Assembly (NCBI RefSeq): GCF_039555335.1
Contig: NC_092646.1
Location: 20,295,029-20,359,028 of the forward strand
Source of the DNA: Amphiura filiformis
Taxonomy: Eukaryota > Echinodermata > Ophiuroidea > Amphilepidida > Amphiuridae
Direction of reading: 5' to 3'
DNA: 64,000 nucleotides
In this document: positions 31,911 through 43,900 of the stretch, piece by piece
How the letters are laid out: each line of letters starts with the position of its first letter
Position numbering within the stretch: the first letter of the stretch is position 1
Translations under genes and position numbers: made by a program
The notes under the pieces: generated by a model
Told to the model about the DNA's origin: nothing
Database searches by the model: none
The model's input: the letters and a program-made list of their open reading frames with translations, nothing else

Positions 31911-34900
31911 GTAAATTAATGCAGAATATGATAGGTTCAACAAGCAATAATGGTAACAGTAACACCTAGGTTTCATTATCATTGAGGTATAGGACTTTTT
32001 ATTTTTTCGGAGAAGAGCAGGTAGGGCAACTACTTGATTATATTTCTACATGTTCATACTACATGTACATACTCTGAAAATTTTAGAAAATTCGCACAAG
32101 TCCGTTTTTTTTAAATCACATTTTTGTTCCTAAAATGGGGGTTATAGCGCCCTCAACGGGCACTCTCTCCATAGGGCTACATGTCAAGACCAGTTATAGA
32201 CAAATGGCCCTAAAATAATTTCCTCAAATTTTGCATATGATGTAGATTTAACATCTGGAATGTAATGCAAGTGATGTCGTTGCTGCTCTTCTAAATTCAT
32301 TTTTAAAATGTCCGCCCCAGACCAAGGTGTTCACCACAGGGCCACAAGATACTAGAGGAAAAAATAGTTACAATCCTTTTAATCCTGGAAACTATAATCT
32401 TTTACTGTAAACTTTTGATGTCTTGCATGTTACACAACTTGCTTGGCCCTTAGGTGGAGAAATAAACTCTTATTCCATGTCCAGATATGTGACCCGCTCT
32501 GACAAAATCAGGAACACCTGAAGTCGCATTTTTGACATTTTCTGATTTAAATTGAAATGTGAGCACTAGACAATAAGCTTAAAAATGATAACAAAATTAT
32601 ATAAATAGCATCAATACTTTTCAAGATACAGTGTATACATGTAGATAATTTTGTAAATGATGCCATGATATTTTTGCCAAATTGTTAAATTATTCTTGAG
32701 TAATGGGCCAATTAGTTTCCTGCCTTGCACAGGATTGAATTGGGATTATCATAGATCAACTGTTAATTATTGGTTAAATAAATTTAAGAAGTTCATCAGG
32801 AAAAACATGTTAGAAACAATTTTCCCATCTTTTTCAGTCACAAACATTATCAAAAAATGGCTGCTATGTAAATTTTGTTTAATAGAAAAAAGTTTTTTCT
32901 TTTTTTTTTCTGATGGTTCAGGAAGTCCAGATGATCCAGGAACCATTGAAACAAATGGATTGCAAACACACACACAGGACCATGGTGAGCTGTGCCAAAA
33001 TGTTCAAAGCTTACTTAGCTTCAGAAGACTTGCCAACAAACTTTGAAGAGTTTGACAAGAAGGAGTTGGCCGATTCATTGGCCAAGTTTTATGTGCATGT
33101 AGAGGCTGGACGAGAGGACGGTAAACCGTACAAAGCGAAATCGTTATTTTACATACGAGCTGGTCTGAATCAACTCCTGAAAAATACAGGGAAAGAAATT
33201 GATATTGTCACGGACCCAATCTTCTCCAGAGCAAACCTTGTAATTTCAGCCAATGAAGCAAAGCTGAATAACAGTGTGATCAAAGCAAGGAATACCAGCA
33301 GTGGTCATCAGAATGAATTTAAGCATCGGAAATTGGCTGGTGTTGTGTCATTGTCTAATAGTCAACCAGTATCAGAACCAAAGGAGAAAGAAGACATCAC
33401 TGCTGACAAGCCATCAACATCTTGTGAGTCTCCATCAACCACAGCTTCTCCTGCTCAGTGTATTACTCAGGCAGCTGCACCTATTTCCATACTGGGGAAT
33501 GTGGATGAGGTAAATTAATGCACATACTGTACACAAGGTTACAATTCTGGTTTACCCTGTGGACACTGTGTTTTAAGTACAATTCTGGTTTACCCTACAC
33601 ACTCTGTATTTTAGGGTTGGGTTAGGGCTAAGATTAGGGTTGTAATTGTGTGCAGGGTATACCAGAATTATTCCGTTAAACTAACAAGCAATACTGGTAA
33701 CATTAAGATTTGATTAGAAACCCAAGTTGTGACTGAAACCTTCAGTAATAGTATTTACTAGCGAAAATTTTCGATGCCCCCCTTTTTTTAGATTCTTGAG
33801 TGTTCTGGAAAAAAAATTGGGTCAACATTTCAGTGAAATTGAGACACTTTGTGGAAATTTAAAAGATACCCTCTGGTCAATGTTTCTGATTAAAAAAAAA
33901 ATCACAATTGAAAGTAGGGCTTTTAAGTAATGGGTAATTATGTACTGACTGTAGTTTATTGTACTCGGGTACCTGATTGAATTTTCGGCGGGAATGCGGG
34001 TACCCGAAAATACAAAAAAAAAACACACCATAAGTATATCAGTACTTTTTTTGATGAATTTTTTGTGTTTTCTCAAAATTGCTCAAGTGGATGTAAGGGG
34101 TTTTGCAACAAAGCTCTTCATATGTGTTTGACATGGTCCTTCTTAATGGGCTGTTGTTCACGTTGCATTTTATATTAAAAAAAAGAAACAGATCTCACTG
34201 TTTAGGTTTTAGCCTAGGGCAAGCTTTCTTAAATCCCAAATGTCTGCACTTTTGAAATATTTTCAGCCCGTTGTGGAATTTTTAACCCAAATGAATGATA
34301 TTTCAGACTTTTTTCACCAGTTTGGGCTTTTTGCGTAGTACTAAGCGGTATCTGTAATAAAAAATATTTTAACTTTCAATATGTTTTCTTTATCTTCTTC
34401 AAATCAATGGTTCAGGAAGTTGAGATGATCCAAAAGAAGGCTGAGATAAGGCAGACCTCTACAGTAAAGAATGCCAGCAAGATGCTGCTTCTACTAGCCA
34501 GTATGACCAAGCAATCACAGAGGAAACAGGAGAATGGTACTAGCCAAGTCACATACAAACAGAACCTTAAGGTGAGATTGCATATTATGCAGTATCATTT
34601 AAAGTCATAATGTACGATCTTTTTTCAGAATTTACCTTTATTTTTTTCAAAACCGATTTTTTGGCATATTTGTAATACTTACACATGTTCTAACTTAAAT
34701 CTATGAGCAAACTGTCAAATTCGTCCCTATTTGTAGTAAAACGGATCGATTTTCTGTTGGTCCGACATAAAGTCATAATTTTTTAGATTATGACTTTATG
34801 TCGGCCACGATCGCAAACCGTAGTCTCCTACGCGGCCAGTTTGGTTACGCTCCCGCCACATGTGGAGGGAGCGTAACCAAACTGGCACAGAGGAGACTAA

Positions 34901-37900
34901 CTCTGAGGCCGCACTCGCTGTCCTATAATCCAAATAGTGCGAGATGTTTCGAGTGATAGAGGTGAAGTTTATGATGTTGTTTCTTTGCAAATTCCCAATG
35001 TTTTTCAAGGTCCAAATGTATTGGGAACTTTCATAATGATTGCATATTATCATTTTAGAAGAAAAAAAGAAAAATCTAAAAATTTAAAAAGATCGTACAT
35101 TAAGGCTTTAATCCTTGTAATGTGTTACAGGCGCAACATAAATAATGATTTGAAGCGCATGATTGATCCTAATAACTACAGAATGGTTTACATACTGATT
35201 GTTATTTGTAAATTCATACAACTAGTCCAATAAATTCCACTTACATGCAGATGTTTTGTAAACTACCAGTTTACTTTTTCGATGCTATTGTTGCAATGAC
35301 GATCTGTGTACAGCTGATGTTTTCTGCTGCTTGGCAACGGAGTTGCCAGTTGATTTTCCTATGGAAATCAGATCATCAAATATGTGACTTAAGTTGTATT
35401 GCCCCTCGTCTCTGTTCATGGTGTTGCCCTGCTTCCTAATGGTGATTGCCTCCTTGATCCACCTCTTGTACCTGTTACTCTCTTTGCCAACAATCCTAGC
35501 CTCTTTCCAGTCAATGACATGATTATTCTCTACCACATGATCTGTAATGGCAGATTTATGGACGACTGATTGGGAAGCCTTTCTGGTGGCTCTAGTTTTT
35601 ATGTTATCACCAATTTTCTCTGCCTCCGTTTTGTGTTCATCCAATCGCTTTCCGAACTTCCTACCCGTCTCCCCGATATAAGACAAATCACAATTTCTGC
35701 ATGGGATTGAATAGATGACGTCAGTTGAGTTATGCGGCTCCTGTTTGTCCTTGGGATGGACCAAAAGGTTACGCAAAGTACAATGTGGTTTCATGGCTGT
35801 GGCGATATTATAAGATTTAAACACCCTGGAGAAATCAACTGGCAACTCCGTTGCCAAGCAGCGGAAAACATCAGCTGTACACAGATCGTCATTGCAACAA
35901 TAGCATCGAAAAAGTAAACTGGTAGTTTACGAAACGTCTGCATGTAAGTGGAATTTTTTTGGACTAGTTGTATGAATTTACAAATAACAATCTACTACAT
36001 GTATGAACAGTCCTGATGAATATCTTCAAGAATTTATGGTTTACATACTGCATTAGGTTCTTAGAACCAGCATGATTGCAAACCACAGGCCTTGCCGTTT
36101 GAGGCCAGCGATCGCTCTCGCTCGCTCAATTTCTATAATTTGGTTCACCTCAAGTTTGAAAGTGACGTCAATGCTTCTTCACGGTTGCGATGCAAGCGTG
36201 CCAACAAAAAGCTCATGTACGCGAGCGTGTACACTTAGGGCGTTTAACTTTACGTGCATGATTTGATGCTGCGGCACGGGAAATACACACATACGTCACT
36301 ACCAAACTTGAGATGAACCAAATTTTCTACTCACCATAGACACTACGCTCCCTGGGGATCACCCAAAATTGAATCCAATTTTCATTCAAGTTTCAGCAAT
36401 TTCAATTTATCGTAATAAATTAGCCTTATAATCCCTGAAAACGAAAGAGATGGTGTCAACAGTGCGTAAGTGTTTCATACTGGTATGAATGATATTTCAG
36501 ACCTAGAGAGTGATTCAACCACTCGCCTATCATCATGCTAGCGAGGGATTGGCCACTCGCCTTTAAAATCTAGAAGGCAAGGCCTGACAACCAAGGTGCT
36601 TATGATGTTGGTCATGAACCGTACATTGGGGTATCCCCTATGGAAGTCACTACCCTAATCTGAAACACATACAGAGGTGCCAATTTCAACTGGAGTTGGA
36701 AATTTAGGTAACCCCAATTGAAATTCACACTCCCTGTGTGGAAAATTAAGGCCAGTCTTTTGACAGTATTGGATGGGCACTTAATAATATCACACTTTGC
36801 TTGTTGTAAAGTCACTGGGTGGGCGCTAATAGGGGCATGGGCAGTAAATGGAACAAATACGGTGCCAGAGAAATAGGCAGTTTCACAAGGTCGAGGTGAA
36901 ACAAATTATTTATGATTATATGTAATTATGAGAACAAAATACTAGTGACAGTAATGAGAGATTAATATCACTGATTTCAGTTGCAGAGTATAATATTAAA
37001 GGGCAAGTGGCACCTCAAGACATTTTTGTGCAAATATTGTACAAGACATTTTCACAGTGCAGAGAGGTACAGAAGGCATCTGAGAAACCATGTCAAAAAA
37101 TACCAGCAGAGATATTCACACAGGACAGCAACACATGAAGGTAAATACCCAGCCCATTTCAGTTTATTTTTTATTTTTTAGAATAACATGTGTCTGATGC
37201 AGCTTCCAGTCCAGTCTAGTCCTGTTCTAAGGATTTTCAGAAATAAAAGAAAACTCTATGCAAGGCAGTCGGACTAATAAATTGAGCCATGCCCAATATG
37301 GGCTCAAATTACGCTATGATATATGCCAATATGGACTGTTTATGTACACATCACAATAATTCTGTGGGGTGTAAAAACACGCGTAAAAGGCTGATTTATC
37401 TGTACGCTGGTGATGCAGCACGGTACCAAAAAGCTCAATTTTGAAAGTTTGAGATGGTAACTTTTAAGGCAGGCAGGTAGCTTTTCGGAGTTACCAGCCC
37501 AGCTGGAGGTAACTTTCTATTACAGGTTGCTGGAAGGTGCAGGGCACAATGTTGTCTGATTGGGATGGGACTGGAATGGGCTATTCCAGTTGAAATTCAC
37601 ACTCCCCCTGTGGAAGATTTTGGAAATATCTTCCACAGGGGAGTATGTTTTTCAAATGTAGTTGGTCAAGGTTAATCATTTTGAAATCCATACTCCCCCT
37701 GTATTATGGCTTTACCTTAATCTTCCACAACCAGAGTGAGTATTTCAAATGGAAGCTCCCCAATTGTCAATTCTATTTGAAACCATTACTCCCTCTCTGG
37801 AAGACTTAAGTTAAATCTTCCACAGTGGTAGTGTGGATTTTAAATGGAATAGCCCAATTTTCAGGTCGGGACTGGGTTCCTGACGGGTTGGGTAATCCAG

Positions 37901-40900
37901 AATGCAGTCAAATCATTTTAGCCCTATTTTCCAGCTGTAGTGTGTCTCGTCCTAAGTTGAGAGTAACGTCACGCTGGATTTTGTATATTGGAAGATTCAA
38001 AATTGTGCACACTAACCTAATTCGCGGAACGTATACACAAGCATAGAAGGGCGATTTGTCCGTATGCTGGAGCCACAACTGCATGTACTGATTCAAATCT
38101 ACCACTGCAAAATCCAACATGGTGTTATCCCGACTTGAGACAAGACACACTATTTTTACGCAGTTTTTATCAGACCAATAGAGGGTGTACCAAATGTAAA
38201 TACGTGTAAACCACAGAGGTCTATTATAAACTAGAGGCGATCTACTGTACATGTTCACATAACCTCAAACTTATTTACATAATTTTGGATACCAGCAAGC
38301 TTCAAATAAGCAGGCACCCAGGAGCCATTTACCCAATAATATAGTCATAACACCAAAATCATATGAACCAGGTTCTTCATTTTTTTATTAAATAGAGCCT
38401 GGTAGTTAAAGCAGGTTTTGTATTTAATGTGTATATTGAAATTTAAATAATTCTTTGCTCTTTAAAAATGGCTCCTGGTTCACTAGATAATCTCAGGACC
38501 AGGAGCTGTGTGGCTCCTGCTTATTTTGAGGCTTGGATACCAGGATCGTATTCTGATTTGTTAAATTCTAATTTGCACATTTTTGGATACCTCCATATTT
38601 GGGTTTACCTAATTAATTATTAATGACCCGTACATTGTTTATGTTGTGACGTCATTAGAGCTTGTCACTTGTCCTTTGTGAACGACAAACATTTGCATTT
38701 TTCCTATAATGTTATATTGTGAAATACCATACATGAATAGTGGAAGTGTTAATTTTTATATTAGGAAAATATTTCTGCTGATGACTCCATGTTGACAATG
38801 GCAAAATGTGCTGTATTAATTCTGGAAAGGGTCTGGTGATTTGTGCGTGATCATTATTTTTCAGATGATTTCATTATCGTAACTAGAGTTTGCATATTAA
38901 AAAGTGAACTCCGATGTACATGGTGCGAAAATTCTTGCCGTACCTATTTTGATTCATTTATGTTTCAGCTGGGATGGTTACATTTGCGGCCACACATCGG
39001 TATACATATGACCAGTTCTACCTGTATATAGAATTCTGTGATATAAACCCATCTATATCTAGATGAGTTGACTTCTGACGTTAATGCCTGGCAGTATGCA
39101 CGCATCATCACAATTTCCATTGTTTTTTGTCTGGCAGTATGCACGCGCATCATATTTTTTTCAGGGCTTGTGTTTTTAAAACTCTCACCACATCACAATA
39201 AAACTATTGAACAATGTAGTGGTTGTATGGGGTTCACTCAAGCATATCCATATACCGCTCCCTTGCCTTTGTTGATAAACATTGATGTCAACTCATCTAT
39301 ACAGAGTGAACTTTACTGTGTCCAAACCTGCCCAAAACCACCACTATCATCATGATAATTTCATCTTATAAATTGATTTTTTTTTCTCTCTTAACCTATT
39401 CCTTCAGTGAAGACAGACAGGCAAAGTGCTTACAGAAGAATAGGCTACTTGATTCCAAACTCACATGGTCCAGGGTATATCTTAGTGAAGGTATGATATG
39501 TGAACACAATCTGCTCCATGGGGCCCAAACGAGGCATTTTTGAAAATTGATTTACTGGAAATATTACCTTAAATACAAACATTAGGCTATCATATACTGG
39601 AAACACCACTTGGTTCTAGAGTTATAAAGTTTTGTGATGTCTATTTTTTATGTATTTTATTGTTTTGTACTACATATTTTTGACTTTATCTCAGTTTCAA
39701 ATTCACTGCACCGTTAATATGCCATTTTGGTTTGTTGCGGAGGGCAAATAGTGTACCTCGTATATTGGATAAAGCCTGAAATGGAACGATAATTTAAGCT
39801 TGAGTGCTACAAAAGTTTGCGCAGTTTTTGGCACAACACGTTACACACACAACGCAAACAACTGCACACTTTGAATTGGAAGTTTGCTGGGCGCATGGCG
39901 AAATAATCCAGAGCTGTACACTTTATGCCCACCATGAGGGACATACATTTTTGTACCAACATGATGGAGTCTCTACTCTTTGGTTTGCATTGGCATATGC
40001 ACGGAATCCCAATCAGCCTACATCTTACAAAATACATCAGCAGAGTGCAACGCTATCGTAAGTGCAGTAGAATGCAATAGCTGCCATTTGCAATATTTCA
40101 ATAAATGTACTTAATTTTGATCAATAACACTAGAGAAAAACACCCAACTACATGTAAAGGTGATATCTTGGGTTAGCTTAGTGGCCATCAGGGAAAGTAT
40201 ACAGAACATCAACACTTTGCAATGAGCATGATGAGGGGATTGTGCTGTAAACAATAGGTGTTTTACAAAAGGCAGCTATTACATTTTACTGCACTTATGA
40301 TAGTGTTGCACTCTGCCGACAACATGTACTTCTCTCTTCACTCTGTCTGTATTTTTACCCGAGTGCCATCTGCTTTTTCTCAACAGATACGTGTTGCAGA
40401 TCCAGTTATAAACAAATCAATGGAGGAGGGAGTGACAAGTCAAGTGCAAAATAGTAAGTATTATAAAAAAAAAATTGATGATTCACACACACTTTTAATC
40501 AATGCAATACAGTATCGTCAAGCCCATACATATATTATATTGGGAGGGTGCGGGCTTCCAAATAGGGGACCTTCTTTTCGAATTAAAAAGTGCGCTTATG
40601 CTGATTTTTGGTAAAAAGTGCGCATAAACCCCCTAAATACTGCCCCTTTTTTGGACTTTTTTTAGAAAACTTGATCACCAAAACATGGACCTGAAAAAGT
40701 TTGGAAAAGACATGCTAGAGTAGCTTAGCTGAGTGCTGAAATATTAACAGTTTATCATTCTCGATTTCTTACCCGTCAGGCGGGCGGGCACTTTTGAAAA
40801 ATTACCTGCCAGACATCAAAGTTACCCGCTCCTGGCATCCCTGCTTTAGTATGTTAAAAGTACCTGATAACATAAAATCCTGATAACACAAACTGAAACC

Positions 40901-43900
40901 TGTCTGGCCCCATTGATTTTGTGTTAAATAGGTTCCAGTATATACATGTAACCAAGGTCTTAGCCAGGCATGCGTCCACCCGGCTTTAAGACGGTCTAAT
41001 CTAATTTTAGACGGGTGGATTTAATGGATTTTACAGATGTGATAGCTCTATTAAAACAGATGATTTTAAGGTTATATGAACTTGAGACTAATTCAGAGTG
41101 ACATGTAAAGGCCAAATCAGGACATATTTGACCCTAGTACCCTTCCATGGGTATAGACAAGTTGTTTTATATTTGAGGGTCAAATTTTGGTATCTGCTTG
41201 GACGGGTGGTTTCTGATTTCTGGCTAAGACTCTGCATGTAACGCCCACACACATTCCTGTCATTTGATTGGTGGATACTGCATCATTTGATATGAAATAT
41301 TTATACCATTTCCCCAATATTTCTGGGCAGGGAAAATAGTTCCCATAAAAAGTTATATTGACTGGTGATGATGTTATATAGCTTCCCTGCATTGCATCGG
41401 TATCTTGCATCAACATTGTCATACTCATAGGTTTAGTATGCAATGATTCAATCCAAGTGTCAACAACTCAGATGTGATACATGGTATATTTTGACTACCA
41501 AAAACAGAACTTACTTTTTGAAATCAATTAAAAGGAATTGCACTAAACTGACAAATATATTGGAAATATCATTGTGCCAAATTTCTTCCAGTTAAATTTG
41601 TGAGAAATTGAAAAAGTTTGTTTGTAATTTTTCAACACAAGTCATCAGTTTGTATCAAAAGACTGAAATAAAATGCTTTTTGCCAAGTGATTACACTTGT
41701 AGTGCTGATTTCATGGATGCCAGGGCAAATACATTGCTTGCTCATATTTAAAGCCGTGTCATAGGTGTGTACAGATAATGCTAACTCGACATGTTGAGTT
41801 TTTGACATCATTGAAAGCCCTACGCCAAATCATTGCTCTAAAATAATTTGTTTTTCAGATGATAGTACTCACAATTCCCTGATGACATACAGTAACTAAA
41901 TTCGTTGTAATTTGCATTTTGTTATTTTTCAGGTACCTCCGAAGTAGGCGAAGCTGAAATAGGAAACAAACCACCGCTGAAGAGTAAGCAGCAAATTAAA
42001 TCATCAAAAAGTAAGCATCAATTAAAATTTGTTTTAGTATTACTATTTCTTAACAGGTACATGTAGTCCTACAGCTGATAATGTATTTTAGAGCATTTCC
42101 GGCATGGTAATTTTCTCCAGCTTTCTAGTATTAGGCAAAAAAAAAAAAAAAGGTGTTTGTTTGCCCAGACACGACCGACTCCAAAAAATCAAAAAACATC
42201 ATACACTTTTTTTTTTTTTTTTTTTTTACAATGATATAAAAATAAAGAAAATGATGTTTTTCCCCATGAAAATGCCAAATGACACTTGAAAGTTAATATT
42301 CCTGGCAATCACAGCTTTCATTTTCCCCATTTAGCCCTCCCCAACCATGCCAACAATATTTTACCATCAATCAACATCAATATAGAGAACCAAGCATGAC
42401 ATGTACTAGTATGGTCTGGGATTTTGTACTCCAGCCCGATTTTGTTACCAAAGTTAAACTTTATATGGTAAGGTTGAAATCCGGGGTTGAAATACATTCA
42501 TACGCTCCTCAAAGCAGCCAATCAGAAAAGCGGTTAGAGAAGTATGCGGAGTACATTGATTGTGTATAATGCGCAATCCGCATACTATGCGCAGTGCTTT
42601 CGTACGCTATCGCATAGATTTTCCGGGCGGATGGGTGCATATATATTTGTTCCTTTTTTCCTATTTGACACAAGTACAAAATGTAAAGTTGAATGTCATA
42701 TATTTTCTCTCACCCCACTTGCTGCAACACATACATGTACAGATCTTAAAAAAAAAAAAAAAAAAAAAAAGGAAATCGACCTACCGACCCACTCCTTTCT
42801 ACCCCATGTCTGGGCAAACAAACACTTTTTTTTTTGGCCTAAATATTGTGATATTCCAGTTGAAATCAATACACCTAATTTAAGACTTGACCTTAATCAT
42901 CCACACAGGGAGTGTGAATTTCAATGGGATTACCTGAAGGGGTGAATTCATTTTAAATCTACACCCCCTGTGTGGGAGATTAAGGTCAAGTCTTCCATAA
43001 GGGATGTATGGATTTCCACTGGAATAGTCCATGACTGCATATAGTATATTCAGTATATGATATATGCAGTATATAATGTACCTCTAGGAGTACAGCCAAA
43101 ATGGTTCGCTGAGCTCAGCCAAGCTTTGCTGCCTTCACTGATGGTTTGCCTTTGTTAGAGCCTTCGATACTAACAAGTGAACAGTATTTTAGTTTGTATC
43201 GGAGCCTTCAGCAAAGCAGCAGGATTATAAACACGGGTCATTGACACAACCATAATCATTTGTTTTGACTGTGTGTAATTTTGGTTCATTTTTATGGACC
43301 GATTTTCAAGATATGACTATGTGAAAAAGTTTCTTTTTGAGCTCAGTTTATACAGGGCGTCCCAGAAAAAATTACAGAGTGAATAAGTAAGTCGAGAAAT
43401 AGACATCAGAATCAAAAAATATATAATGTAGCACATAGCCTATTTTATTGTGCATCACATACAAAAATTTCATTTGATTTGGTTGACTGGTTGCGAAGAA
43501 ATTAACGATTAAATAATGCGCGCATCAATGCAATTCATTCCAAGTTTGATTAGCAGGCGCCTTTTTCATAATCGCTCACCGTTTCCTAAAGTTTGTGTAT
43601 CTCATTCAATTTAGTCCACATTATCTATTTTATAATCCAACGGGGTTATGTGTTATTCATTCTTTTACTGAAGATGAATAACAGTTTGTCCGAGAAAACT
43701 TTGATTTCTGCAATCGGACGCTTTCCAACTTCAATTATTTAGGTTGTGCAAATATGTTATATTTTAACTTTCCAAAGAACATTTGAGAGAATAACAATGA
43801 TCAAGTGCTTACAGCTTTACGTGTGATTTTGATACCATGCAACATTAATGTTGAAGTTTTAAATGATTTAAACTTTAATTTGCATTACTATATCTTGGAA

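Noticed and set aside
35914-35938. Complete hammerhead ribozyme in the 35-kb Penelope copy
   Set aside because: The stem plus GAAAC-GTC half is convincing, but the CUGANGA core is not recognisable immediately upstream. It is noted only as a resemblance.
40258-40614. 118-codon ORF as a single-exon gene
   Set aside because: Only its central 67 bases fit the multi-exon model. The rest spans the acceptor pyrimidine tract and intron sequence.
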